NCBI GenBank assembly: GCA_028141225.1
Contig: JAOIPS010000009.1
Location: forward strand, 1 to 48,896
Length of the DNA: 48,896 nucleotides
Origin: Prochlorococcus sp. AH-736-L23
Lineage (GTDB): Bacteria > Cyanobacteriota > Cyanobacteriia > PCC-6307 > Cyanobiaceae
Direction of reading: 5' to 3'
Shown here: positions 7,557 to 16,234 of the stretch, piece by piece
Layout of the letters: the number at the start of each line of letters is the position of its first letter
How positions within the stretch are numbered: the first letter of the stretch is position 1
Translations under genes and position numbers: made by a program
Notes under the pieces: generated by a model
Database searches by the model: none
Seen by the model: the letters and a program-made list of their open reading frames with translations, nothing else
What the model was told of the DNA's origin: nothing

Positions 7557-9482
7557 ATGAGTAATGATGATAAGCTAAAAGTTAAGCAAACTGAATCTAA
7601 AAAAAACGCTTTTAAGGAATTAACTATTATTGGAGATACCATTTTTTGGATTGATGTTGTTGGTGAAGGTCAAAATGAAAATGCCATTTTTGCAAGACCA
7701 TTTAATGACAAAGAAGCGTTTCCTCAGAAATTAACAAGTAAAAAATATTATATTAAAAATAATTTTCATGGATATGGTGGTAAATCTTATAAATGTATAA
7801 ATTCAAAAAATATTTTTTATTTATTATGGATAGATCAGATTACAAAGGCAGTATGGTTTCAAATTTTTAAAGAGCCATCTTCAAACTATAGCAGTCAAAA
7901 TAAATATCTTGATTCAGTTCAAGAACCTAGACAACTATCTAAATCAATTGATGGAAATTTCGATTCTTCATTTGTCATTTCTGAAAAAAATTTACTGTAT
8001 GGTATTTGCGAAATAAATAATAGAGATTACTTATTTTCTTTAAACTTAAAAAAAACTAAACAAGATATTTATCTAATAAAAAAATTTAAAAACTTTGCTG
8101 GCGAATTATCTTCTAATACTTCTGCTAACTTACTTTCTTGGATAGAATGGGATTCTCCCTACATGCCATGGGAGAGAAATGATCTGTTTTTTGCTCAAAT
8201 AGATTCAGCGGGAGAGATAAAAAAAATAAAAAAATTCTCAAATAAGCAAATAAATACCAAGAAAAACGTTTCTTTTTTTCAACCCTATTGGATAAGTCAA
8301 ACAATTTTAGTATGTTCTGAAGATAGTTCTGGATGGTGGAACTTATTGTTTTTAGATGTTAGTGAAATTGAGAATATTTTTATTAATAAAAGAGTAGAGA
8401 GAAATCTGATTGAATATGGCGTACCACAATGGGTCTCCGGAATAACATTTTTTTCAGGAACTATAAAAAATTTATTTTGCTTAGCAAAAAAAGAAAATAA
8501 TTTAGTACTAGAACAATATAAAGATCTTCAACTCGTGAAAGAATTTTTAACTCCTTTTACCTCAATAAGTGATTTCGGTGTTTTTCGGAAAAAAGTTCTC
8601 TTAAAAGGTTGCGGATCTGATTTTTTGGAAATTGTACTTGAAATTGATTTCTCAGAAAAACTTTCATCAAATTTTTCTGAGCAGATACATATTGACCATA
8701 TAAAAGAATGTTCCAAACCTGAAACATTTTGGTTTAAAGGTTTTGAAGATCAATCTACTCATTCTTTTCTTTATAGGCCGCTGGTTGCAAATTTAAGAAA
8801 GCCACCGCTACTTGTTAGAGCTCATAGTGGACCAACTTCATTTTTTGATGGATCATATAATTCGGAAGTTCAATATTGGACGACAAAGGGATTTTTTGTT
8901 GCTGAAGTTAATTATGGAGGTTCATCAGGATTTGGCAAAGCATATAGAGAGAGATTGAATTATAAGTGGGGGATTGTCGATTCTTATGATTGCAAATCAC
9001 TAGCTCTTGAATTAATTAAATCAAATCTTGTTGATAGCGAGAAAGTAGTAATTTTTGGTAATAGTGCTGGTGGATTAACAGCTTTAAATTGTTTATTGTA
9101 TGGGTCTATTTTTAAAGCAGCAATTTGTCGATATCCTGTTATTGATTTGAAGGATATGTATTACAACACACATAGGTTTGAAAAAGATTATTTAAATTCT
9201 TTAGTGGGAAATTATACAAAAAATTATGATGCTTTTATAAATAGATCGCCTCTAAATCATATTAATACAATAAAAAAACCTATCTTAATCTTTCATGGAA
9301 AAAAAGATAAAGTTATTTCTTATGAACAAACTTTAAAAATTCAAGAAATTTTGATGCGTAATAATAAATATTCAGAAGTTATGTTTTTTGAAAATGAAGG
9401 GCATGGGTTTAAAAATATTGAAAATAAAAAAGTAGTAATGCAAAAATCTCAGGAATTTTTAAAGAATGCTTTGAATATTTAA
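7557..9482 (+). CDS. S9-family prolyl oligopeptidase-like serine peptidase
   Basis: The 641-aa chain has an N-terminal region (about 15-390) with repeated beta-strand units expected of a beta-propeller, then an alpha/beta-hydrolase domain. The catalytic residues read as Ser503 in GNSAGG, Asp584 in HGKKDKVI and His616 in NEGHGF. No signal peptide is evident, so it is probably a cytosolic peptidase or acylaminoacyl-peptidase; the exact substrate is not deducible. The last 4 bases overlap the end of sufS on the other strand, through an interlocked TTAA. Confidence 0.9.
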   Translation: MSNDDKLKVKQTESKKNAFKELTIIGDTIFWIDVVGEGQNENAIFARPFNDKEAFPQKLTSKKYYIKNNFHGYGGKSYKCINSKNIFYLLWIDQITKAVWFQIFKEPSSNYSSQNKYLDSVQEPRQLSKSIDGNFDSSFVISEKNLLYGICEINNRDYLFSLNLKKTKQDIYLIKKFKNFAGELSSNTSANLLSWIEWDSPYMPWERNDLFFAQIDSAGEIKKIKKFSNKQINTKKNVSFFQPYWISQTILVCSEDSSGWWNLLFLDVSEIENIFINKRVERNLIEYGVPQWVSGITFFSGTIKNLFCLAKKENNLVLEQYKDLQLVKEFLTPFTSISDFGVFRKKVLLKGCGSDFLEIVLEIDFSEKLSSNFSEQIHIDHIKECSKPETFWFKGFEDQSTHSFLYRPLVANLRKPPLLVRAHSGPTSFFDGSYNSEVQYWTTKGFFVAEVNYGGSSGFGKAYRERLNYKWGIVDSYDCKSLALELIKSNLVDSEKVVIFGNSAGGLTALNCLLYGSIFKAAICRYPVIDLKDMYYNTHRFEKDYLNSLVGNYTKNYDAFINRSPLNHINTIKKPILIFHGKKDKVISYEQTLKIQEILMRNNKYSEVMFFENEGHGFKNIENKKVVMQKSQEFLKNALNI

Positions 9483-10732
9483 GAATTAATTTTTAGAAAA
9501 TTAATAGTATCTTTTAATTTTTCTATAAAAATGTCAATTTCCTCCTTGTTGGTTGTGAAATTCATGCTAATTCTAGCCGTAGATTTAATCCCAATGTATC
9601 TATGAAGAGGTTGACAGCAATGATGCCCACTCCTGATGCAAATTCCTTTTGAATCAAGAATTTCAGCAATATCGTTGGAATGTATATTTTTTACATAAAA
9701 GGTGGCAAGTGATGCTCTTTCCGGATCTATTTCGGGTGATGGACCTATAATTTCAACATTTTCTATTTCATTTAATTTTTCAAATAAATATTTAGTAATA
9801 GTTTTTTCATATTCATGAATTTCATTTAAACCAATGGTGTTTATATACTTAATTGCTTCTGCAAGACCTATTGCTTCTGCAATGGCTGGAGTTCCAGCTT
9901 CAAATTTATGAGGAAGCTCTGCCCAAGTACTTGTCTCTTCAAAAACATCTTGAATCATTTCGCCACCTCCAAAGAGAGGAGGAATTTTTTCTAGGATTTC
10001 TTTTCTTGACCAGAGGAAACCAATACCTGTAGGACCGCAAAGTTTATGTCCTGATCCTGCTAAAAAATCTATATTAAGATCAATTACATCTAGTTTTTGA
10101 TGCGCCAAACTTTGACATGCATCTATTAACACTAAAGAACCTTTTTGTTTAGCTAATTTAGTAATCTCTTTGATTGGATTACAGCAACCTAGCGTATTAC
10201 TAATATGTACCAGGCTAACAAGCTTAGTTCTAGATGTTAGTTTTGATTTGAAATCGTCTATATCTAATTTTCCATTTTTATCTATACCTATAAATTTTAA
10301 TTTGCATTTATTTTTCGCTGCAACCATTTGCCATGGAACAATATTGCTATGATGTTCCATTATTGACAAGAGAATTTCATCGTTTTCTCTTAATGAACAT
10401 TCGCCCCATGATCTAGCTGCTAGATTGATTGCCTCTGTAGCATTTCTTGTGAAAATAATTTCTTTTGTTGAATTCGCTTTTATATATTTGCTAATTAAAT
10501 ATCTTGCATTTTCAAATTCTTTTGTCGCTTTAGCACTTAATTGATGTGCGCCTCTATGTACATTTGCATTAAAGTTTCTATAGTATTCATTAATTTTATC
10601 TAAGACTTGTATTGGTTTTTGAGTAGTTGCAGCATGGTCTAAATAAATAATTTGCTCACTACTTTTTAAGTTCTTATTTAAAAGAGGAAAATCTTTCTTA
10701 GTTATTTCAGGAAAATTTTGAATCGTTTCCAT
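9479..10732 (-). CDS. sufS: Cysteine desulfurase SufS
   Basis: This PLP enzyme takes sulfur from cysteine as an enzyme persulfide for Fe-S cluster assembly. The PLP lysine is Lys230 in GSGHKLCGPTG, and the catalytic cysteine is Cys372 in RSGHHCCQP, the group II (SufS) context. The length of 417 aa is normal. The ATG overlaps the sufD stop as TAATG, suggesting translational coupling, and sufS is the last gene of sufBCDS. No SufE is present in the window, so the sulfur-accepting partner must be encoded elsewhere. Confidence 0.96.
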   Translation of the reverse strand: METIQNFPEITKKDFPLLNKNLKSSEQIIYLDHAATTQKPIQVLDKINEYYRNFNANVHRGAHQLSAKATKEFENARYLISKYIKANSTKEIIFTRNATEAINLAARSWGECSLRENDEILLSIMEHHSNIVPWQMVAAKNKCKLKFIGIDKNGKLDIDDFKSKLTSRTKLVSLVHISNTLGCCNPIKEITKLAKQKGSLVLIDACQSLAHQKLDVIDLNIDFLAGSGHKLCGPTGIGFLWSRKEILEKIPPLFGGGEMIQDVFEETSTWAELPHKFEAGTPAIAEAIGLAEAIKYINTIGLNEIHEYEKTITKYLFEKLNEIENVEIIGPSPEIDPERASLATFYVKNIHSNDIAEILDSKGICIRSGHHCCQPLHRYIGIKSTARISMNFTTNKEEIDIFIEKLKDTINFLKINS

Positions 10733-11949
10733 TAATTTTCATTTAAAAGTATATCAAGCAAATCCCATCTATCTTTTGAAACGGGAATAAATGAAATTAT
10801 TTCTTGAAAGTAAGAACTTAATTGTAGTTTACTTGCTTCTGTTAACGTGATCCCTCTTGTTCGCATATAAAAAAGTTCTTCTTCATTGAGTTGTGAAATT
10901 GTAGCTCCATGTTTGCATTTGACATCATCCGCAATTATTTCTAATTGAGGTTTGGTATCTATTTGTGTAAGATTTGATAAAAGTAAATTTCTGCTTAATT
11001 GAGAGGCATTAGTTTTTTGGGCAATTTTCGGAACTATTATTGAACCTTCAAATATTGCATGTGATTTATCGTCAGCAAGTGATTTATTGATTTGATCTAG
11101 AAATCCATTTGGCCCATTAAAGTCTATTTTTGTATAAGTAGAAATTTGTTCATCTTTTTTGGATATTTGCATACCTTTGATATTGGTTTTAGCATTTCCT
11201 TCAGATTGTTTAATACGAATTTCAAATCTTGCATAACTAAATTTATAATGTAAAGATCCTAAATTATATTCGCTATTTTTTTGTTGAATTACATTGAGAG
11301 AATTTAATAGATTTGATTTATTTTCACCGTAAGAAACAACACCATGGTTTAAAGAGCTATTTTCTTCTAAAAAAAAGAAAGTTGATTGAGATAATGAAGA
11401 ATTGTCTTTACCAAGATTTACTTGTAATAAATCAATATCACAATCCTTTTCTAAGCATATGACTAGGGTTTTTGCGTTTAAAGTATTGCTTGATGCGTGA
11501 CTAAAGATTTCAATAGGAGGGATTTCTGATCCACTTATTTTTAATCCCAAGGTATTCTTTGCACAGTTTAAAGACAGATTTAGTAAGTCACTCCAATTTT
11601 CGTTTTGATCAAAACAAGATATCTGTTCCTTGATATATTTAACTAATTGATCCTCACTTAGTTGCTTTATTGCAAAATTTTCCTTTATTAAATTAATTTG
11701 GCAATTCTCACCAATTACTAACCTAATAGTACTTTGAGAAGTTTTCGGAAAAGGTGTATCAAATTTTGGATCTTTTTCATTAACCGAGTAGTCTAAAAAG
11801 TCTGAAAGTTTTGATTTATTTGATAGTCTCCATTGTTCACTTTTAAGATTAGGGAGGGGAGTTGATTGTAGTTTATCTAAGCAGATTTTTTGTATTTCTG
11901 TTTGATTATCAATCGATTTATTGGTTTTTATTTTTTCAATAATTTTCAT
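10732..11949 (-). CDS. sufD: Fe-S cluster assembly protein SufD
   Basis: SufD pairs with SufB in the SufBC2D scaffold that builds Fe-S clusters. The 405-aa chain shows the beta-helix core and the C-terminal SufB/SufD signature DVKCKHGATISQLNEEELFYMRTRG (about 342-366 in sense), including the conserved Cys and His. The N-terminal third is poorly conserved, as is usual in SufD. It starts 4 bases after sufC and runs directly into sufS. Confidence 0.94.
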   Translation of the reverse strand: MKIIEKIKTNKSIDNQTEIQKICLDKLQSTPLPNLKSEQWRLSNKSKLSDFLDYSVNEKDPKFDTPFPKTSQSTIRLVIGENCQINLIKENFAIKQLSEDQLVKYIKEQISCFDQNENWSDLLNLSLNCAKNTLGLKISGSEIPPIEIFSHASSNTLNAKTLVICLEKDCDIDLLQVNLGKDNSSLSQSTFFFLEENSSLNHGVVSYGENKSNLLNSLNVIQQKNSEYNLGSLHYKFSYARFEIRIKQSEGNAKTNIKGMQISKKDEQISTYTKIDFNGPNGFLDQINKSLADDKSHAIFEGSIIVPKIAQKTNASQLSRNLLLSNLTQIDTKPQLEIIADDVKCKHGATISQLNEEELFYMRTRGITLTEASKLQLSSYFQEIISFIPVSKDRWDLLDILLNEN

Positions 11950-11953
11950 TTAT

Positions 11954-12739
11954 TTAGTTCTCTTTTATAAAGTTATCAGTCCATTCATATCCTTTTTTCT
12001 CAAGCTCTAGAGCAAGATCACTCTCACCAGTTTTTATAATTTGTCCGTCTGACATGACATGGACATAATGTGGTTCAATTTCATCTAATAATCTTTGATA
12101 GTGGGTAATTAGTATAATTCCAGTTTGTGCATTAGATATTTTTTTAATTCCTGATGCCACTATTCTTAAAGCATCAATATCTAGACCAGAATCGGTCTCA
12201 TCTAATATTGCTATCTTAGGCTCCAGCAAAGCCATTTGCAGAATTTCATTTCTTTTTTTTTCACCTCCAGAAAATCCTTGATTTACACTCCTTGATAGGA
12301 ACGCATGATCCATTTTGACAATTTCTAACTTTTCTTTAACTAATTCTTCAAAATCAAAAGTATCTAATTCTTCTTTGTTGAGGAATTTTCTTCGAGCATT
12401 AGTTGAAACTCTAAGAAACTCAAGATTACTTACACCTGGAATCTCAATTGGATATTGAAAACCTAGAAAAATGCCTGATTGAGCTCTCTCTTCAGGTTCT
12501 AAAGAGTTGATGTTTTCACCTAAAAATTTTATGTCGCCATTTGTAATATTGTACGAGGGATGTCCTGCAATTATTTTTGAAAGAGTGCTTTTGCCACATC
12601 CATTTCTTCCCATAATGGCATGGATTTCTCCAGGATAGACGGTAAGTGAAACCCCTTTTAAAATTGGAAGATTATCAGTAGATGCATAAAGATTTTCAAC
12701 TTCTAATATTGGATCTGATTCTTTCATTTTACTTTGCAT
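11954..12739 (-). CDS. sufC: Fe-S cluster assembly ATPase SufC
   Basis: This ABC-type ATPase drives conformational change in SufBC2D. Walker A GRNGCGKS lies at 44-51, the signature [10 protein letters not shown] is present, and Walker B with D-loop reads [11 protein letters not shown], all intact. The length is 261 aa. The ATG at 12739 is used; an alternative ATG four codons in (12727) would also suit the family, which usually starts just before the first strand. The gap to sufB is 21 bases and to sufD 4 bases. Confidence 0.97.
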   Translation of the reverse strand: MQSKMKESDPILEVENLYASTDNLPILKGVSLTVYPGEIHAIMGRNGCGKSTLSKIIAGHPSYNITNGDIKFLGENINSLEPEERAQSGIFLGFQYPIEIPGVSNLEFLRVSTNARRKFLNKEELDTFDFEELVKEKLEIVKMDHAFLSRSVNQGFSGGEKKRNEILQMALLEPKIAILDETDSGLDIDALRIVASGIKKISNAQTGIILITHYQRLLDEIEPHYVHVMSDGQIIKTGESDLALELEKKGYEWTDNFIKEN

Positions 12740-12760
12740 TTCAGTTTAGAAATTGATTCA

Positions 12761-14203
12761 TTAACCTACTGATCCCTCTAGCTTAAGTGCCAGTAACTTA
12801 TCTGCTTCAGCAGCAAATTCCATAGGTAATTGATTAAATACATCTCTGCAAAAACCGCTGACCATCATAGATACTGCCTCTTCAAATTCTATACCTCTGC
12901 TTTGGAGATAAAAAAGTTGATCTTCTGAGATTCTACAGGTGCTTGCTTCATGCTCAATTTCAGAATTAGGTTGTTGAGATTTGATATAAGGGAATGTGTT
13001 TGCAGAAGCTTGATCCCCAATTAACATTGAATCACATTGACTGTAATTTCTTGATCCTTTAGCCTTTGTTCCCATTTTGACGAGACCTCTATAGCTATTT
13101 ATTGAGTTGCCTGCACTAATACCTTTGCTCACAATAGTTGATTTGGTCTTAGGACCAATATGGATCATTTTTGTGCCAGTATCTGCTTGCTGAAGATTAT
13201 TGGTTAGTGCCACTGAATAAAATTCTCCTACAGATTCTTCCCCTAAAAGAAGACAGCTAGGATATTTCCATGTAATTGCAGACCCTGTTTCAACTTGAGA
13301 CCAGCTAATTTTACTTCTTTTACCTAAACATTTTCCTCTCTTGGTGACAAAATTAAAAATTCCGCCAATACCTTCTTCATCACCAGCATACCAATTTTGC
13401 ACCGTTGAATATTTTATTGAGGCATCGTCTAATGCTATAAGCTCTACAACTGCTGCATGTAGAGTATTTGTATCAAACATTGGAGCTGTACAACCTTCTA
13501 GATAACTTACAGAACTTGATTCTTCCGCAATGATTAGTGTTCTTTCGAATTGTCCTGAATCTCCACTATTAATTCTGAAGTAGGAAGATAGATCCATAGG
13601 GCAAGTAACACCTTTTGGGATATAAACAAAAGAACCATCACTAAAAACAGCAGAATTTAGTGCTGCAAAATAATTATCACTAGCTGGAACTACTGTACCT
13701 AAATATTTTTCAATCAAATCTGAGTGATTTTTTACTGCTTCACTAATTGAGCAAAATATCACCCCATGTTCAGCAAGTTCTTCTCTGAAAGTTGTCGCTA
13801 TAGAAACACTATCAAAGACAGCATCTACTGCTACATTTGTGAGTTTTTTTTGCTCTGTTAGGGGGATTCCCAATTTGTCAAAAGTCTCAAGAAGTTTTGG
13901 ATCAACTTCATCTAAACTAGAAATTTTCTCTTTTTGCTTAGGAGCAGAGTAATAAATTATATCTTGATAATCAATTTGTTTATATCCTAATCCTGCCCAA
14001 TCAGGCTCTTTCATTTTTTGCCATTTTTTAAAGGCTTTTAATCTAAAATCAAGAAGGTATTTTGGCTCTTCTTTTTTCTGTGAAATTAATTTTATGATAT
14101 CTTCATTAAGTCCCTTTGCTATTTTTTCAGTTTCAATATCAGTAACGAAACCATATTTGTAAGGCTCTTTTACTACATCTTTAACTAAATTTTCGTTGAC
14201 CAT
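12761..14203 (-). CDS. sufB: Fe-S cluster assembly scaffold SufB
   Basis: SufB is the main scaffold subunit on which Fe-S clusters form. The 480-aa chain shows [10 protein letters not shown] near residue 100, then [11 protein letters not shown], and the C-terminal signature [25 protein letters not shown]. The length matches an intein-free SufB. It heads the sufBCDS operon. No sufR-like iron-sulfur repressor gene is adjacent, although other cyanobacteria often have one here. An inverted repeat lies immediately upstream of the start codon and could influence initiation. Confidence 0.96.
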   Translation of the reverse strand: MVNENLVKDVVKEPYKYGFVTDIETEKIAKGLNEDIIKLISQKKEEPKYLLDFRLKAFKKWQKMKEPDWAGLGYKQIDYQDIIYYSAPKQKEKISSLDEVDPKLLETFDKLGIPLTEQKKLTNVAVDAVFDSVSIATTFREELAEHGVIFCSISEAVKNHSDLIEKYLGTVVPASDNYFAALNSAVFSDGSFVYIPKGVTCPMDLSSYFRINSGDSGQFERTLIIAEESSSVSYLEGCTAPMFDTNTLHAAVVELIALDDASIKYSTVQNWYAGDEEGIGGIFNFVTKRGKCLGKRSKISWSQVETGSAITWKYPSCLLLGEESVGEFYSVALTNNLQQADTGTKMIHIGPKTKSTIVSKGISAGNSINSYRGLVKMGTKAKGSRNYSQCDSMLIGDQASANTFPYIKSQQPNSEIEHEASTCRISEDQLFYLQSRGIEFEEAVSMMVSGFCRDVFNQLPMEFAAEADKLLALKLEGSVG

Positions 14204-14218
14204 GTTATCAAAAATAAC
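14204..14218 (-). promoter_or_regulatory. Inverted repeat in the sufB ribosome-binding region
   Basis: GTTAT and ATAAC arms (14204-14208 and 14214-14218) flank CAAAA, directly against the sufB ATG at 14203. In RNA this can form only a weak 5-bp hairpin, but it would overlap the ribosome-binding region. A further GATAAC occurs at 14255-14260, in opposite orientation to the GTTATC at 14204. This could be an operator, a weak attenuating hairpin, or chance in AT-rich DNA. Confidence 0.25.
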
Positions 14219-14298
14219 CTATTACAATAAGCTTTATATACTTTAACGAAAGATAACCACAATATTGAGTTTTTTTCCTTTATTAAAACTAAAAATTA

Positions 14299-14652
14299 AT
14301 GTCTAATCATCTTGATCCCTTTTCTAACCCATTAAACATAGAAATTATTCAAGAAATTGATAATCTTGATCTTCCTATAATGCAGAAACATCATTTAAGA
14401 ATACTCGCCCATTGCCTCCAGATTTTAAAAATTATTAATGTAGATAATAGTTTTGAATATCAAAACAAAAATCCCCTCAGAGAGTGGTGTGATAACCAAT
14501 CCAAAAAATTTGATGATAAAAATTTTAGTGATCTTTTTTATGAGCAGTTAGAGTCTACTTCGAAAAAATTAAGTACTTTTTCAAAAAAAATTGGTAAAAA
14601 TATTGATGATTTAGAGATAGATGATTTATTACTTATAGTTAAACAACGCTGA
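14299..14652 (+). CDS. Conserved hypothetical protein divergent from sufB
   Basis: This 117-aa protein is not recognised. It is acidic, soluble and mostly helical by eye, with repeated leucines (NLDLPIMQKHHLRILAHCLQ) and a Lys/Ser-rich middle. There is no signal peptide, no membrane segment, and only two cysteines, in no metal motif. It lies 95 bases from sufB in divergent orientation, the slot where many cyanobacteria encode the SufR repressor. It lacks an obvious winged-helix domain or the Cys pattern of SufR, so I do not call it SufR. A role connected with suf is suggested by position only. Confidence 0.75.
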   Translation: MSNHLDPFSNPLNIEIIQEIDNLDLPIMQKHHLRILAHCLQILKIINVDNSFEYQNKNPLREWCDNQSKKFDDKNFSDLFYEQLESTSKKLSTFSKKIGKNIDDLEIDDLLLIVKQR

Positions 14653-14832
14653 AGCACCTTTTAATTGATCCCGAAGAAAAAATATATTTTTGTTGAGTCG
14701 TTAACAAATTCAGGTAATAAAATTTAAAAAAAAAGAAAATTAATTTACATTTAAAAAAGTCCTTAATATTAATTAATTGCTTTGATACCAATTGTTTTGA
14801 AGATAAATATTAATTTTGATAATTTTTTAGTA

Positions 14833-14848
14833 GTCAGAGGATCCTGAC
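14833..14848 (+). promoter_or_regulatory. Hairpin in the leader of the DUF4912 gene
   Basis: GTCAG (14833-14837) and CTGAC (14844-14848) enclose AGGATC, a 5-bp perfect stem, within the 269-base gap between the divergent-suf gene and the DUF4912 gene. The local sequence is GC-richer than its surroundings, and C-rich tracts (ATTCCCC) follow about 30 bases on. It may be part of a structured 5' leader. No known riboswitch was recognised, and I see nothing else in this gap. Confidence 0.25.
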
Positions 14849-14921
14849 GACAGGGCAAAAAGACACACAATTCCCCAAAAAAAAGAACATACTGATCCCA
14901 AATAAAAACGGAGAATTTAAA

Positions 14922-16019
14922 GTGGCTGATGGGATCATGAATAAAGGTCAATTACTCTCACTTACCCTCAGACAATTACGTCAAGAAGCAAGTAAATTAT
15001 CAGTTCCGCTATACAGTCGCAAAACGAAAGCTGTTTTAGTCGATTTAATACTTAAATATCAAGAAAAATCTGCAAAAAAAATAAATACCAATCTCCAGTC
15101 TAAGTCTGAATTAGCTATTGAGTCCAATGCTTTCGACACTAGTGAAGATGTTAAAACAAATGTTGTATTCCTACCACGAGATCCAGATTGGGCTTACGTT
15201 TTTTGGCAAATTTCTGATGCAGATCGAAAAAAAGCGCAATCTTTGGGAGCCAACAAATTATGCTTACGATTATTTGATGCATCTGGTTCTGAAGGAAGCA
15301 ACTTGAATCAAGGAACACTGAGGGAGATCGCAGTTGATAGTTATAGTACTGAATGGTACTTGCCAATCCCACTTGCGGATAGAGACTATAAAGTCGAATT
15401 AGGTTATAAATATGGTTTTAACTGGATGTCATTGGCATTTTCTTCTGTAAGCCACGTACCTGGCTCTCATCCTTCTGAGCAAATTCTTGATAAATTTGTA
15501 CCTTTTAATTTGGATTCTACTTTTGATTCAATCCCAGATATTTCAAATCCTGTAGTTTCAGAACAAAATGGTATGCATGAAAGGTTATACCAAGCAGCAA
15601 CTAACATTCCTCTCAGAAGAAAAGTTGGTTCTGAAGAATTTATGGAAAATGTAAATTCAACAAATCTCAATGATAATCTTACGGATTCTGGGGCTGGTAA
15701 ATGGTCATCAGGTTTAAATGATTCTGGAAGCGGAATTGTTAAAAATAGATCTTTTTGGTTAGTCGCCGATGCTGAATTAATTGTTTATGGAGCTACAGAG
15801 CCTTCTGCAAAACTTACAATTGGTGGAGAAGATGTACCTCTTGCTGCGGACGGAACTTTTAGAATTCAAGTTCCATTTAGAGATGGGACTCAAAAATATG
15901 ATATTAAAGCTGTTGATGTATCTGGTGAGCAAGAAAAAAGTATATCGATGAAATTTGATAGAATTACACCACTTGACGATACTAATGAAAAAGATAATGC
16001 TGAGACTGAATGGTTTTAA
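14922..16019 (+). CDS. DUF4912 protein with N-terminal SAP/Rho-N-like motif
   Basis: The 365-aa chain starts with LRQLRQEASKLSVPLYSRKTK (about 13-33 in sense), similar to the SAP or Rho-N helix-extended-loop-helix that binds nucleic acid. It then has the DUF4912 core LPRDPDWAYVFWQISD, KLCLRLFDA and RDYKVELGY, and a C-terminal beta-rich segment. Its function is unknown; the family is widespread in cyanobacteria and firmicutes. I chose GTG at 14922 because ACGGAG stands about 8 bases upstream; an in-frame ATG at 14937 is the alternative. No signal peptide is evident. Confidence 0.82.
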   Translation: MADGIMNKGQLLSLTLRQLRQEASKLSVPLYSRKTKAVLVDLILKYQEKSAKKINTNLQSKSELAIESNAFDTSEDVKTNVVFLPRDPDWAYVFWQISDADRKKAQSLGANKLCLRLFDASGSEGSNLNQGTLREIAVDSYSTEWYLPIPLADRDYKVELGYKYGFNWMSLAFSSVSHVPGSHPSEQILDKFVPFNLDSTFDSIPDISNPVVSEQNGMHERLYQAATNIPLRRKVGSEEFMENVNSTNLNDNLTDSGAGKWSSGLNDSGSGIVKNRSFWLVADAELIVYGATEPSAKLTIGGEDVPLAADGTFRIQVPFRDGTQKYDIKAVDVSGEQEKSISMKFDRITPLDDTNEKDNAETEWF

Positions 16020-16031
16020 AAAATTAAATTA

Positions 16032-16202
16032 ATGCTGAAAAAAATTGTAGCTTTTACTCCATTGTTTGGAGCATTAACGTTTCCACTAATAGTTCCTATT
16101 ACAATTTCTAAATTTGGTTTTCACTATGGAATTCTTAGTGCATTATTAATTTCTTCATTATGGTTTATCGCTATGTTAAGAACTGCCGAAATGCCTCATT
16201 AA
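16032..16202 (+). CDS. Small membrane protein, 56 aa
   Basis: ATG at 16032 to TAA at 16202 encodes 56 residues: MLKKIVAF, then two hydrophobic stretches (about 8-27 and 31-48), ending MLRTAEMPH. It is probably a two-helix integral membrane protein of unknown function. Support comes from its fit in the 12-base and 32-base gaps between DUF4912 and pgm on the same strand, its positive-inside lysines, and the absence of any competing gene. It is likely co-transcribed with the DUF4912 gene. Confidence 0.75.
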   Translation: MLKKIVAFTPLFGALTFPLIVPITISKFGFHYGILSALLISSLWFIAMLRTAEMPH

Positions 16203-16234
16203 TTTAGTTAGATTTTTGGAAGTTTCCTAAAAAT

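Noticed and set aside
14299..14652. SufR repressor
   Set aside because: Half the usual length, with no winged-helix signature or cluster-binding cysteines.
14769..14951. 60-aa minus-strand frame in the DUF4912 leader
   Set aside because: It overlaps the DUF4912 start and its composition shows no domain or membrane pattern; it is likely chance in AT-rich DNA.
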